A DNA stretch of 62,184 nucleotides from Rickettsiales bacterium. Its GTDB lineage: Bacteria; Pseudomonadota; Alphaproteobacteria; Rickettsiales; UBA1997. Location of the stretch: assembly GCA_005787525.1 (NCBI GenBank), contig SYAR01000041.1:1-62184 (forward strand), in the 5' to 3' direction. The notes below the pieces were generated by a model, which did not search any database, was not told the origin of the DNA, and saw only the letters and a list, made by a program, of their open reading frames with translations. The position numbers and the translations under genes are program-made. Within the stretch, counting starts at the first letter, position 1. The number at the start of each line of letters is the position of its first letter. Below, one piece after another: positions 28,502 through 37,878 of the stretch.

Positions 28502-29716
28502 TTATTGTCTTGTTAAATAACCAGAATATACTTGTTTTGCTACCAATGTTGCACTGGGTCTTGCACTCGGAGTGTTTTTTAATTTTAGTAATTCACTTCT
28601 TTTTGTAGCATGTACTTTTTTAAATTCATCATTAGTATATAATTCTAATAAACTTTTATTCAAAGTATTGATGTCATTTTGTATATTTGAACCTGCATTT
28701 CTATATTCTTCCGTCCTATGTGGATTATGAGATCCATACTGAGGACGATCTCTTACCATATTTAGATGGTCTTTTCTTATTTTAATTTGAGATAATGCAA
28801 ATTCTAATCTAGCTAATTTTTTTCCAATATTTTCCAAATCCCGTTCTTTTGCTTTTGCTGCATCGCCAGATTTAAAATCGGTGGGTCTCATACCATTTCT
28901 AAGAACTTGATTTCTAGCGTCCCGACCGGTGAGACGTGTTTGCGATTGAACAGAATGATTTATAGGTAAATTAGTTATGGGTTTTAAGCTAGCGGGATGA
29001 TTTGTTGCAACTTCCTGTGTATGTAAAATATGCACAACCATTCTACTATGCATTGCTGTATTTTGCCCTTGAGCATGAGTGCGATTTTTGCTCCTTCGCG
29101 AATGCGGAAAAAGCGGAGGGGGAGGAGCAGGAGTGCTTTTCGAACGACGACCTGTTGTATCTCCTCCAGCGCGCCCATTTTTCGGATCGTCACCTCTTCG
29201 GCATTGAAAATTCGAAGGTTGTTTTGTTTCTAGAGGAATTTGCTTTTCTGTAGCTTGATGTAAGTCAACATAATAATTTGAAATCACAATAGCTTCGTTT
29301 TTATCAATAAAGCTATTATTTCCCGCATTTGATATTCTATCTATAATTGAATTTATTGGGTCTTTATTTTTATTGGTTTGATCAGGTTTTTGCAATCTGA
29401 TTAAATCTTCAATTACAGCTTGCGTGAAAAGTATTTTATTACCTTCTGAAAGTTCGGGATAATCATAGGGGTTAGCGATTAAATTACTAAATAATTCCAT
29501 TTTATCTCTTTCCGCATTATTAATAGCTTGAGCTATTTCTAGATCGACAGCTTTTGGTATTCTTGCTAGCGCATTTGCAACCAATTCTTGGTTTTGTGAA
29601 GTTTCCACTTGAGGAGGTGGCGGGGCAGGTGGAGGGGAAGTGGTTAAAGTGGCAATTGCTCCACTAAGCCCCGTATTAATATTTTTAAAAATACTATCAA
29701 AAAAACCATCCCACAT
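28502..29716 (-). CDS. Unknown 404-residue protein, proline-rich and His/Arg-rich middle
   Basis: I do not recognise this protein. The N-terminus MWDGFFDSIFKNINTGLSG is followed by a proline tract (PPPAPPPPQ, about residues 28-36), a helical region with NAERDKMELFSNLIANPYD (about 67-85), a basic low-complexity stretch around 170-230 that includes a second proline tract (TPAPPPPLFPH), and a C-terminal helical, charged region (about 285-395). There is no signal peptide or clear membrane span. DNA under the basic stretch is locally more GC-rich than the surroundings. It is followed downstream by the tandem repeat and has dps upstream in the same orientation. It might be a lineage-specific secreted effector, but this is only suggested by composition. 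Confidence 0.65.
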   Translation of the reverse strand: MWDGFFDSIFKNINTGLSGAIATLTTSPPPAPPPPQVETSQNQELVANALARIPKAVDLEIAQAINNAERDKMELFSNLIANPYDYPELSEGNKILFTQAVIEDLIRLQKPDQTNKNKDPINSIIDRISNAGNNSFIDKNEAIVISNYYVDLHQATEKQIPLETKQPSNFQCRRGDDPKNGRAGGDTTGRRSKSTPAPPPPLFPHSRRSKNRTHAQGQNTAMHSRMVVHILHTQEVATNHPASLKPITNLPINHSVQSQTRLTGRDARNQVLRNGMRPTDFKSGDAAKAKERDLENIGKKLARLEFALSQIKIRKDHLNMVRDRPQYGSHNPHRTEEYRNAGSNIQNDINTLNKSLLELYTNDEFKKVHATKRSELLKLKNTPSARPSATLVAKQVYSGYLTRQ

Positions 29717-29806
29717 AATTAATTTATGAATAAATATTAGAAATAATTAGAAAATAATTATCTTTTTTATGTGTTAAACATTTAAATGTAAAGCTGTAAT
29801 TTAAAA

Positions 29807-30244
29807 TTAATTACTAGAAACCAACATCCAAATGGTTTTTTCGTGAGATTTAGCGCGTTGGATAAAAATATCGGCACTTGATTCATCGCCTTCAGCCTGT
29901 GCGGTTTTGATGGCTTTGTGTAAATTTTTAACCAAAGTTTCATTGTCAGCAATTAAATCTTTGACCATTTCTTTGGCAGAAAAATCTTTATTAGCATTTT
30001 TTAATTCGCTATGTTTTTTGAAATTTTCAAAAGAACCATCAACTTTAGATCCCAAAGCGCGAATACGTTCGGCAATTTCATCAATTGCGGTAAATAATTC
30101 TTCATATTGAATTTGAAATAATTCGTGAAGTGGTTTGAAATTTTCGCCGACCACATTCCAATGATAATTTTGCGTTTTGAGCATGAGCAAGTAAGATCCA
30201 GCTAAAATATTTTCCAAAGCTTCTAAGGTTTGATGATTTTTCAT
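29807..30244 (-). CDS. dps: Dps-family DNA-binding ferritin-like protein
   Basis: A 145-residue four-helix ferritin-like protein that stores iron and protects DNA from peroxide. The ferroxidase ligands lie in the LKTQNYHWNVVGENFKPLHE segment (about residues 22-41) and in YEELFTAIDEIAERIRALG (about 47-65), the standard Dps dinuclear-site pattern across the dimer interface. The length is slightly shorter than the E. coli protein. It is divergent from oxyR across 207 nt, the arrangement expected if OxyR controls it. Confidence 0.92.
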   Translation of the reverse strand: MKNHQTLEALENILAGSYLLMLKTQNYHWNVVGENFKPLHELFQIQYEELFTAIDEIAERIRALGSKVDGSFENFKKHSELKNANKDFSAKEMVKDLIADNETLVKNLHKAIKTAQAEGDESSADIFIQRAKSHEKTIWMLVSSN

Positions 30245-30451
30245 ATTTTTGTAATTTGAAATTATTATTTTGTTAATTTAATAAAAAATATTTCATTATT
30301 TCCTTTATTTGCAAGCCTTTTGTTGATTAAAAAATTTTCATATTTTTTATTGTAAAAAAAAGACTTGATTTAAAAAATTAATTTGCAAAATTATTAATTT
30401 ATTTCTAATAAGTTTAATATATTGTTTTAATCATTTTAATAAGTTTTTCTT

Positions 30452-31312
30452 ATGAACCTTAGAGACTTAAAATATATCGTTGAAGTGGCACGCGAAAAGA
30501 ATTTTGCGAGGGCTTCCGAGAAGGTTTTTGTAAGTCAGCCAGCACTTAGTATGCAAATTAAGAAGCTCGAAGAAACACTCGGCGTTGAAATTTTTGAACG
30601 CGATAAACAAAATTTTTTAATCACTCCTGTCGGTGCCGAAATTATTAAAAAAGCCGAAATTATTTTGCAAGAAAGCGAAGAAATTAAAATGATTGCCAAA
30701 AATTCTAAAGATCCTCACAAGGGCGAAATCAGAATTGGAGCCTTCCCAACCGTGGCTTCATATTTTTTACCAAATTTTGTTAAAAATATTCACAAAAAAT
30801 TTCCGCATTTAAAAATTTTTTTAATCGAAGCTAAAAGTGACGAATTAATTGCTAAATTAAAAAGTGGAGAACTTGATTTCTGCTTGCTCGCCATGCCGAT
30901 TGCCGACGATAATTTAATCGGCGAAAAAATTTTTAGTGAGAAATTTTTATTGGCAACGCCGAAGGGTCATCCATTTTCTAAAAAATCAAAAATACAAATT
31001 AAAGAATTAAAAAATCAGGAATTAATGTTGCTCGAAGATGGTCATTGCTTGCGCGACCAAGCTTTGGAAATTTGTTCGATTGTAAGAGCTTATGAAAATC
31101 AAGATTTCAGAGCGACAAGTCTTGAAACCTTACGGCAGATGGTCGCAAACGGCACTGGAATAACGCTTATTCCCGAAATTGCGGTGCGTAGCGACGACAA
31201 AATTTCTTATGTAAAAATTTTTAATGCACCGTTTCGCACCATTGGAATTCACTATCGCAAATCATCGGTGCAAAAAAATTTAATCAAGGAAATTATTAGA
31301 TTGGCGAAGTAA
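30452..31312 (+). CDS. oxyR: LysR-family peroxide regulator OxyR
   Basis: A 286-residue LysR regulator. The N-terminal helix-turn-helix covers residues about 1-60 (ARASEKVFVSQPALSMQIKK). The effector domain carries EDGHCLRDQALEIC, with cysteines at positions 199 and 208, the same numbers and spacing as the redox pair of E. coli OxyR. It therefore most likely senses hydrogen peroxide by disulfide formation. It is divergent from dps. Two copies of TAATAAGTTT lie 31 nt apart just upstream of its start (30406 and 30437). Confidence 0.94.
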   Translation: MNLRDLKYIVEVAREKNFARASEKVFVSQPALSMQIKKLEETLGVEIFERDKQNFLITPVGAEIIKKAEIILQESEEIKMIAKNSKDPHKGEIRIGAFPTVASYFLPNFVKNIHKKFPHLKIFLIEAKSDELIAKLKSGELDFCLLAMPIADDNLIGEKIFSEKFLLATPKGHPFSKKSKIQIKELKNQELMLLEDGHCLRDQALEICSIVRAYENQDFRATSLETLRQMVANGTGITLIPEIAVRSDDKISYVKIFNAPFRTIGIHYRKSSVQKNLIKEIIRLAK

Positions 31313-31320
31313 TTTTAAAT

Positions 31321-32205
31321 TTATGACAAAGAAATATTAAATTTTTTCGATAAATATTTTTCAACATCGATTCTTTCTTTGTCTATTAATTCTCGTGAAA
31401 AAATTATAATTTCGCCAATGTCGCCTTTGAAGTAATGTGGGGTTGCGGTGCCATATTCAGTGACGCCAATATATCCCGAAAAATTACTTAAAGTTGTTAA
31501 ATTATTTGACGATTTATCGGGAGTGCTTCCGCCATTAAGCCAATATTTTTTGCCATTAGAAGAGCTTAGAATAAAAGTGTGAATTCGTGGAATTATTTCT
31601 GTAGCTTTGAAGCTATTTATGGTGTAATCAAAAAAATCACTATCGCTGACTCCATATTTACCAACTCTTATCAGAGAAGAGTTGGAATAGCCCAAGTGAA
31701 AAACACCACTTCCGCCACCTATAAAATAAATGTGAGTGTCTGCAGATCTTCTTTGTTCAACGGCGAATATTGTGAAATTTCTGCCATTCATAAAAGTTGA
31801 GTTAAAAGGGAAATTATCGGTAGAGCCATCAAACTGAATGGCTGGAATCGAATTGTCGAAAGCTCGCGAAACATATTTAGGTTTTTGAGCGTCGGTTGTT
31901 TGCAAAACCGATTTTTTAATACCGCTTTGAATATTTATATCAAGCCAAGTTGAAATTTTCAAATTGTGAATTTTTTCCGAGGAAATAAAGCTTTCATCGA
32001 GAGTGGTTTCAAGCCATAATTCTAAATCAGGAATGCGATTGACTCGAGAGTTTTTGGTGAGGGTTCGAGCGGTTGATAATCTAGCATCTTGATATAAATC
32101 GATTCCATTGGAAATCCCTGCAATTAGGATGCCAATGATTAAAATAACCATGGAAATTTCGACTAAAGAAAAAGCAAATTTTTTATGTTTGAAATTTTTC
32201 TTCAT
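31321..32205 (-). CDS. Prepilin-like protein with LamG-like domain, copy 2
   Basis: A 294-residue protein. The leader ends KKFA, then FSLVEISMVILIIGILIAG follows, with Phe12 as predicted mature residue 1 and Glu at +5. Then come the shared linker (YQDARLSTARTLTKNSRVNRI) and the LamG-like domain: DLELWLETT (about 65-73), ISTWLDIN, KPKYVSRAFDNSIPAIQFDG, and the C-terminal end GDIGEIIIFSRELIDKER plus VEKYLSKKFNI. It is nearest to copies 3 and 4. It lies 8 nt downstream of dut on the same strand and is convergent with oxyR. A role in binding surface sugars or other ligands is inferred from the jellyroll fold only. Confidence 0.85.
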   Translation of the reverse strand: MKKNFKHKKFAFSLVEISMVILIIGILIAGISNGIDLYQDARLSTARTLTKNSRVNRIPDLELWLETTLDESFISSEKIHNLKISTWLDINIQSGIKKSVLQTTDAQKPKYVSRAFDNSIPAIQFDGSTDNFPFNSTFMNGRNFTIFAVEQRRSADTHIYFIGGGSGVFHLGYSNSSLIRVGKYGVSDSDFFDYTINSFKATEIIPRIHTFILSSSNGKKYWLNGGSTPDKSSNNLTTLSNFSGYIGVTEYGTATPHYFKGDIGEIIIFSRELIDKERIDVEKYLSKKFNISLS

Positions 32206-32213
32206 GAATTTTA

Positions 32214-32657
32214 TTAAACTCCGGTAGAGCCGAATCCGCTGGATCCGCGAACGGTTTCATCGAGATTTTCGACTTCGATAATTTCGGCTTGTTGATATTT
32301 AGCGATAATCATTTGAGCAATTCGCATGCCTCGCGACACAACAAAATCAAGCTTTGAATGATTAATTAATATTACACAAATTTCGCCACGGTAATCTGAA
32401 TCGATTGTTCCTGGTGTATTTAAAACGGTGATACCATTTTTTAAAGCTAAGCCTGAACGGGGACGAATTTGTGCTTCAAAACCTTTTTCCAAAGCGATGG
32501 CAATTCCAGTTTTGATTAATTTAATTTCACCGGATTTTATAATAATATCTTCATCAATCGAAGCGGTTAGATCCATGCCAGCACTGCCTGCAGTCTCATA
32601 TTTTGGTAAAGATAATTCACGAAAATTTTCAAGTTTTTTTATTTTTAAAATGGTCAT
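32214..32657 (-). CDS. dut: Deoxyuridine 5'-triphosphate nucleotidohydrolase (dUTPase)
   Basis: A 147-residue trimeric dUTPase that hydrolyses dUTP and supplies dUMP. Motifs: [10 protein letters not shown] (motif 1, about 23-32), [12 protein letters not shown] (motif 2-3), [14 protein letters not shown] (motif 3), RIAQMII (motif 4) and the C-terminal [10 protein letters not shown] (motif 5). I chose the ATG at 32657 because the reading frame extends upstream without similarity to the family and that ATG gives the expected N-terminus MTILKIKKL. It is divergent from petA across 97 nt. Confidence 0.95.
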   Translation of the reverse strand: MTILKIKKLENFRELSLPKYETAGSAGMDLTASIDEDIIIKSGEIKLIKTGIAIALEKGFEAQIRPRSGLALKNGITVLNTPGTIDSDYRGEICVILINHSKLDFVVSRGMRIAQMIIAKYQQAEIIEVENLDETVRGSSGFGSTGV

Positions 32658-32754
32658 TTGGAGATTTTTAAAATTAATAAATTTCAAGTTGATAAATTTA
32701 CAAACCTTAAGTAAAATTAACAGAAATATTTCAAAATTTATTATATAAACAAAA

Positions 32755-33291
32755 ATGTCTGAAATAAAAAATAACGATAATCCAAAAGATGAATCAAGAC
32801 GCAATTTAATTAAAAATGCGGCTTACGCCACCGCCGGAGTTGGTGCGGTGTGTGCAATTTTGCCTTTCGTCGATAGCATGAATCCGTCGAAAGACGTGCA
32901 AGCATTGGCTTCGGTTGAAGTCGATATTTCCAATATCAAAGTTGGTGAAGAAAAAAAGGTAATGTGGCGAGGCAAGCCAGTCTTCATTAAAAGACGTACT
33001 TCGCAAGAAATTGAAGAAGCTAAAAAAGTTGAACTTGCTGAATTAAAAGATCCGCAACTTGATTCCGATCGAGTCAAAGCGGGCAAAGAAGAATGGCTTA
33101 TAACCATTGGTATTTGTACGCATTTGGGTTGTGTTCCAATTGGCGGGCAGGGTGAATATAAGGGTTGGTTTTGCCCTTGTCACGGCTCGCAATATGACAC
33201 GTCAGGACGCATTCGCAAAGGTCCGGCGCCAAAAAATCTCGAGATTCCGCCTTACGAATTTATCAATGAAAAAATAATTAAAATTGGATAA
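32755..33291 (+). CDS. petA: Ubiquinol-cytochrome c reductase Rieske iron-sulfur subunit
   Basis: A 178-residue subunit of cytochrome bc1. A twin-arginine-like [20 protein letters not shown] segment (about residues 16-35) forms the membrane anchor. The [2Fe-2S] cluster ligands are in CTHLGC and CPCHGSQYD (about 119-124 and 142-150). It transfers electrons from ubiquinol to cytochrome c1 on the periplasmic side. It is the first gene of petA-petB-petC, with petB starting 2 nt later. Confidence 0.97.
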   Translation: MSEIKNNDNPKDESRRNLIKNAAYATAGVGAVCAILPFVDSMNPSKDVQALASVEVDISNIKVGEEKKVMWRGKPVFIKRRTSQEIEEAKKVELAELKDPQLDSDRVKAGKEEWLITIGICTHLGCVPIGGQGEYKGWFCPCHGSQYDTSGRIRKGPAPKNLEIPPYEFINEKIIKIG

Positions 33292-33293
33292 AA

Positions 33294-34604
33294 ATGTCTT
33301 CACACGAAAATAATCAAAACATCAAGAATCCTTCAACCCCTAAGGAAGAACTCGAAGTTTTTCATAATATTCATAATGATTTAGATCAATCAATTACTGA
33401 AAAATCTAAGGTGGCTGGCTGGATTAATGATCGCTTGCCCATCGTCGCGACCCTTGAAAATACTCTTAAGAAACATCCTTATCCAAAAAATTTAAGCTAT
33501 TGGTGGAATTTTGGATCAATCGCCGGAATTTGTTTGGTGATACAAATTTTGAGCGGTTTATTTTTGGCGATGCATTACGTGCCTAACACCAAACTGGCTT
33601 TTGATTCGGTCGAGCACATTATGCGTGATGTTAATTATGGTTGGTTAATTCGCTACATTCACGCCGTTGGCGCTTCGATGTTCTTCGTGGCACTTTACGC
33701 ACACATGATTCGTAGTCTTTATTATGGCTCTTACAAGGCACCACGAGAAGTTTTGTGGTGGGCGGGTATAATCATTTTCCTGCTTACAATGGCAACAGCT
33801 TTCATGGGTTATGTTTTGCCGTGGGGACAAATGAGTTTTTGGGGCGCGACGGTAATTACTAATTTATTTTCGGCAATTCCAATTGTTGGCGAGTCAATCG
33901 TGCAATGGCTGTGGGGCGGTTTCTCGGTCGACAATCCAACTCTAAATCGCTTTTTTGTTTTACATTTTTTGATGCCATTTTTAATCGTTGGAATTGTGCT
34001 TCTTCATCTACTCGCTCTTCATACAACTGGCTCAAATAATCCAGCGGGAGTGCCGATGAAATCGAAAAAAGATGCAATACCTTTTCATCCATATTTCACC
34101 ATCAAAGATATGGTTGGATTTGTGTTGTTTTTCATAATTTTTGGCTATTTTTTATTCTTTTATCCTAACGCTTTGGGTCATCCTGACAATTACATTCCAG
34201 CCAATCCACTCGTGACTCCAGCTCACATTGTGCCTGAATGGTATTTCTTGCCATTTTATGCAATTTTGCGCGCCGTTCCCGATAAACTTGGTGGAGTTTT
34301 AATGATGTTTGGAGCGATTATTTTATTGTTCTTTTTGCCATATCTTGATAAAAGCAAGGTGCGTTCGGGAGCTTATCGCCCAGCCTTCCAAAAGTTTTTT
34401 TACGTTTTCGTAATTAATTTTGTATTTTTGGGCTGGCTCGGAAAATCGCCGGCGGATGGCTGGTATGTATGGGCTTCACGTTTATCGACCATGTATTATT
34501 ACGCTTATTTCTTATTAGTTTTGCCGATATTGCCAAAGTTTGAAAAAACCTTGCCATTGCCTGAATCAATTGACGAGCACTATAAAAGCAAACATAAACA
34601 TTAA
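33294..34604 (+). CDS. petB: Cytochrome b of the bc1 complex
   Basis: A 436-residue membrane subunit with eight predicted spans. It binds two b hemes through paired histidines in helices B and D ([20 protein letters not shown], and [20 protein letters not shown]). The Qo-site motif is [18 protein letters not shown]. An N-terminal polar extension of about 50 residues precedes the usual start ([20 protein letters not shown]) and is somewhat longer than typical. It sits in petABC between petA (2-nt gap) and petC (18-nt gap). Confidence 0.97.
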   Translation: MSSHENNQNIKNPSTPKEELEVFHNIHNDLDQSITEKSKVAGWINDRLPIVATLENTLKKHPYPKNLSYWWNFGSIAGICLVIQILSGLFLAMHYVPNTKLAFDSVEHIMRDVNYGWLIRYIHAVGASMFFVALYAHMIRSLYYGSYKAPREVLWWAGIIIFLLTMATAFMGYVLPWGQMSFWGATVITNLFSAIPIVGESIVQWLWGGFSVDNPTLNRFFVLHFLMPFLIVGIVLLHLLALHTTGSNNPAGVPMKSKKDAIPFHPYFTIKDMVGFVLFFIIFGYFLFFYPNALGHPDNYIPANPLVTPAHIVPEWYFLPFYAILRAVPDKLGGVLMMFGAIILLFFLPYLDKSKVRSGAYRPAFQKFFYVFVINFVFLGWLGKSPADGWYVWASRLSTMYYYAYFLLVLPILPKFEKTLPLPESIDEHYKSKHKH

Positions 34605-34622
34605 GAATTTAATATTATAAAA

Positions 34623-35408
34623 ATGAAGAAATATTTTTTAGTTTTATTATTGTTGCCGAGTTTAGCCTTCGCAAACAACGATGTCGACCCATCAATTGAC
34701 GAATCGAAAATCACAACAGCTCTTCATCCTAAAAAAATGAAATGGGAATTTGATGGTTTTTTCGGACGATTTGATCGGGCTTCAATTCAACGTGGTTATC
34801 AAGTATACAAAGAAGTGTGTTCAGCCTGTCACGGCATGAAATTAATGTCTTACCGCAATCTTCAAGATATTGGTTTTTCGGAAGCCGAAGTTAAAAATAT
34901 CGCCTCCGAATATTTAGTCACCGACGGCCCGAATGATGATGGCGAAATGTTTGAGCGATCAGGTTTGCCTTCCGACAAATTCGTTGGACCTTACGCTAAT
35001 GAGCAAGCGGCGCGATCAGCCAATGGTGGTGCTTATCCACCGGATTTATCCTTGATTATCAAGGCTCGCCACGATGGCCCGAACTATGTTTATTCATTGT
35101 TAAACGGCTATAAAGATGCCCCAGAAGGCTTTGAATTGGCGGTTGGTAAAAATTATAATCCATATTTTGAAGGTAGACAAATCGCTATGCCTTCTCCGAT
35201 CAATGATGATGGGCAAGTTGAATATAAGGACGGCACGATTGCCACCAAGGAACAAATGACAATCGATGTCGTTAATTTCTTGCAATATGCCTCCGAACCA
35301 GAATTAGAGCATCGCAAAAAAATGGGCGTTCGCACCATGATTTTCCTCGGTATTCTCTTTGGTTTATTACTTTCCGCCAAAAGAGCGATTTGGAAAAATG
35401 TTAAATAA
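34623..35408 (+). CDS. petC: Cytochrome c1 of the bc1 complex
   Basis: A 261-residue c-type cytochrome. The signal peptide is MKKYFLVLLLLPSLAFA, with cleavage probably after residue 17. The heme is attached at CSACH (residues 66-70). The sixth ligand methionine is probably in the GRQIAMPSPI segment. One C-terminal anchor helix (about 236-252) is seen. Typical c1 segments MSYRNL and NGGAYPPDLSLIIKAR are present. It is the last pet gene, followed 12 nt later by nuoE. Confidence 0.96.
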   Translation: MKKYFLVLLLLPSLAFANNDVDPSIDESKITTALHPKKMKWEFDGFFGRFDRASIQRGYQVYKEVCSACHGMKLMSYRNLQDIGFSEAEVKNIASEYLVTDGPNDDGEMFERSGLPSDKFVGPYANEQAARSANGGAYPPDLSLIIKARHDGPNYVYSLLNGYKDAPEGFELAVGKNYNPYFEGRQIAMPSPINDDGQVEYKDGTIATKEQMTIDVVNFLQYASEPELEHRKKMGVRTMIFLGILFGLLLSAKRAIWKNVK

Positions 35409-35420
35409 TTTTAAATATTT

Positions 35421-35969
35421 ATGACTTTTATTTTTAACCAAGAAAATCAAGAAAAAATTCAAAAAATTTTGGCAAAATATCCGCCTGAACGCAAGAAATC
35501 AGCGGTTATGCCCTTGCTTGATTTAGCGCAAAGACAAAATGATAATTGGATTTCCAAAGACGTAATTGCTAAAATTGCCGAAATTTTAGAAATGCCTGAA
35601 ATTAAAGTTTATGAAGTCGCCAGCTTTTACACGATGTATAATTTAAAACCCGTCGGCAAATATCTTTTACAATTCTGCAAAACTACACCCTGTATGCTTC
35701 GAGGCATTGATAAAATTATCAAAACTTGTGAAGAAAAATTTGGAATTTCAATGGATCAAACTACCGTCGACGGACTCTTTACTTTCAAAGAAGTTGAGTG
35801 TTTAGGGGCTTGCGTCAATGCGCCCATAGTGCAAATCAATGATGATTTTGCCGAAGATTTAACCTCCGAAAATTTTTTACAAATTTTAGAAGATTTAAAA
35901 AACGGTAAAAGTTTTCAAGTCGGATCACAAGTTGGACGCAAATGTTCCGCACCCGCAACTAATCAATAA
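35421..35969 (+). CDS. nuoE: NADH-quinone oxidoreductase subunit E (24 kDa-type)
   Basis: A 182-residue complex I subunit that carries the N1a [2Fe-2S] cluster. The four cysteine ligands are visible as FCKTTPCMLRG (C-x4-C) and VECLGACVNAP (C-x3-C). The N-terminal helical domain with YEVASFYTMYNLKP is typical. It follows petC by 12 nt and is isolated from the other nuo genes, which is unusual since nuo genes are normally together. Two prepilin-like genes follow. Confidence 0.95.
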   Translation: MTFIFNQENQEKIQKILAKYPPERKKSAVMPLLDLAQRQNDNWISKDVIAKIAEILEMPEIKVYEVASFYTMYNLKPVGKYLLQFCKTTPCMLRGIDKIIKTCEEKFGISMDQTTVDGLFTFKEVECLGACVNAPIVQINDDFAEDLTSENFLQILEDLKNGKSFQVGSQVGRKCSAPATNQ

Positions 35970-36060
35970 AATTTTAAATATTTATTGATTTTAAAAGTAA
36001 TTTAATTTTAAAAATACTAAATTTTATAATTAAATCACTTAATATTTTTAATCCAAATAA

Positions 36061-36945
36061 ATGAAAAATTTTCATAAAAAAGCCTTTAGTTTAGTTGAGC
36101 TTTCGATGGTTATTTTAATTATCGGCATCTTGATAGCAGGCGTTTCACAGGGGATAGATTTATATCAAGATATGAGATTGGCAACGGCGAGAGCTCTTAC
36201 GCAAAATTCGCGAGTTAATCGCATTGAAGATTTAACCATGTGGTTCGAAAGCACTTCCGAACAAAGTTTCGAAAAGCCCAATCCAAATGATGGCGACAGA
36301 ATCGCTTTATGGAAAAATATTAATTTTAAATTATCTAATCGAATCGATGTAGCTCAATCAACTCAAGCTTCCAAGCCATTTTATGTGAGAAATGGAATAA
36401 ACAATATTCCGGCACTACGTTTTGATAATGGTCAACTTCTAATCGCCAGTAATGTTAAAATTTCAGAAATTGTAAGCTCAGATCAAGCCACAGTTTTTGT
36501 AGTTCAAAATAATTTTAGTGGCGATACCACAACGACAACTTTTGGATGGTATAGTGGTGGATATAGATTCCAATCTCACGCACAAGAATCAAATAAAGTT
36601 TTAATAGATTATGGGTCGGAAAGCGCTTCTGGGACAATGAGAACTTCAACCCAAACATTAACAAATTTTTTAAATCAAAATAAAATTATAAATTTTGTAA
36701 AAAATGGTTCAAATGTTATAATCAAAATAAATGCTCAAAAATCAGCAGAATCTTCGGGTTCAAGTGGAGTGATTGATATGTCTCTTTCGGCAAATTTTTC
36801 AATCGGTAAATATCTTCCATCAATTAACGATTATTTTTTTAACGGCTATATTGGCGAATTAATAATTTTTAAAAGAGCCTTAAACGATGCGGAAATAAAT
36901 GACGTCGAAAAATATTTATCCAAAAAATGGTCGATTAAAATTTGA
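36061..36945 (+). CDS. Prepilin-like protein with LamG-like domain, copy 3
   Basis: A 294-residue protein. The leader MKNFHKKA is followed by FSLVELS, with Phe9 predicted as mature residue 1 and Glu at +5. A hydrophobic helix runs to about residue 29, then the linker GIDLYQDMRLATARALTQNS. The LamG-like domain begins at DLTMWFEST (about 57-65) and ends GYIGELIIFKRALNDAE plus VEKYLSKKWSIKI. From nt 16 to 149 of the gene it is identical to copy 4, 945 nt downstream, including all silent positions, while the middle of the protein is unrelated in detail. It lies 91 nt after nuoE. Confidence 0.87.
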   Translation: MKNFHKKAFSLVELSMVILIIGILIAGVSQGIDLYQDMRLATARALTQNSRVNRIEDLTMWFESTSEQSFEKPNPNDGDRIALWKNINFKLSNRIDVAQSTQASKPFYVRNGINNIPALRFDNGQLLIASNVKISEIVSSDQATVFVVQNNFSGDTTTTTFGWYSGGYRFQSHAQESNKVLIDYGSESASGTMRTSTQTLTNFLNQNKIINFVKNGSNVIIKINAQKSAESSGSSGVIDMSLSANFSIGKYLPSINDYFFNGYIGELIIFKRALNDAEINDVEKYLSKKWSIKI

Positions 36946-37005
36946 TTTTTAAGATAATTTTAAACATAATTTAAAAAAATTTATCAAATTTACTAATAAA
37001 AATAA

Positions 37006-37878
37006 ATGAAAAATTTCCACAAAAAAGCCTTTAGTTTAGTTGAGCTTTCGATGGTTATTTTAATTATCGGCATCTTGATAGCAGGCGTTTCACAGGGGAT
37101 AGATTTATATCAAGATATGAGATTGGCAACGGCGAGAGCTCTTACGCAAAATTCAAGAGTTGGTCGTATTGATAATTTGGAATTGTGGTTGGAAACAACT
37201 ACTGAAAAAAGTTTTGATAATAATGAGGAGTTTGATGGCTCTTCAATAACAAAATGGTATGATATTAATCCAAAAAATACCCAAAATAATTATGTATTTT
37301 CAAATGGCGATAATCGTCCAAAATTTTTAAAATCTTGCGTAGATAATAATTTACCATGTATAGAATTTAGCTCGGCAAACAATCAATATCTTGAAAATTT
37401 AAATCCAATTCCTGAAACCACTGAATTATCAATTTTTTTTGTGGTTAACTTTAAGACGATAAATACTTCATGTTGCACGGCAATTTTTACATCTGTGGGC
37501 ACTTGGCAACCAAAAGAACTTCATATAAATATAACTAATAGTAAATTTCAATATGGCATTCGAAATTCCTTATCAACCGATCTTACTTTGTTATCCACAA
37601 CAACGCCTATAGCTAAGAAACCTTATATAATTGAAATGATTGATGGTGACGTTTTTAATCTTTATTTTAATGGTTCATCAGAGGGTTCGATGGTAACAAA
37701 TTATATAAAAAAAATCAGTAATTTCAATATTGGAAGATGGTTAAATGGTTCCACGGTATCGCGATATCTTGATGCTTATTTTTATGAAATTATTATTTTT
37801 AGAAAAAAACTCACTGATAATGAAAGAAAAGATATCGAAAAATATTTATCCAAAAAATGGGCGATTAAAATTAATTAA
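37006..37878 (+). CDS. Prepilin-like protein with LamG-like domain, copy 4
   Basis: A 290-residue tandem partner of copy 3. The prepilin N-terminus (cleavage after Ala8) and the linker are the same, followed by NLELWLETTTEKSF (about 56-69), ITKWYDINPKN, NRPKFLKSCVDNNLPCIEF, and the C-terminal EIIIFRKKLTDNERK plus IEKYLSKKWAIKI. The internal cysteines (SCVDNNLPC, and NTSCCTA) are not shared with the other copies. The last codons match copy 3 closely again. Its stop overlaps the convergent TlpA-like gene by 8 nt. Confidence 0.87.
   Translation: MKNFHKKAFSLVELSMVILIIGILIAGVSQGIDLYQDMRLATARALTQNSRVGRIDNLELWLETTTEKSFDNNEEFDGSSITKWYDINPKNTQNNYVFSNGDNRPKFLKSCVDNNLPCIEFSSANNQYLENLNPIPETTELSIFFVVNFKTINTSCCTAIFTSVGTWQPKELHINITNSKFQYGIRNSLSTDLTLLSTTTPIAKKPYIIEMIDGDVFNLYFNGSSEGSMVTNYIKKISNFNIGRWLNGSTVSRYLDAYFYEIIIFRKKLTDNERKDIEKYLSKKWAIKIN

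Noticed and set aside
29002..29253. Plus-strand ORFs inside the unknown 28502-29716 gene
   Set aside because: They follow from the local GC-rich segment; the minus-strand frame is longer, with a plausible start and stop, so it is preferred.
32658..32804. 49-residue N-terminal extension of dut
   Set aside because: It overlaps the petA start on the opposite strand and has no dUTPase similarity; the internal ATG 32657 gives the normal N-terminus.
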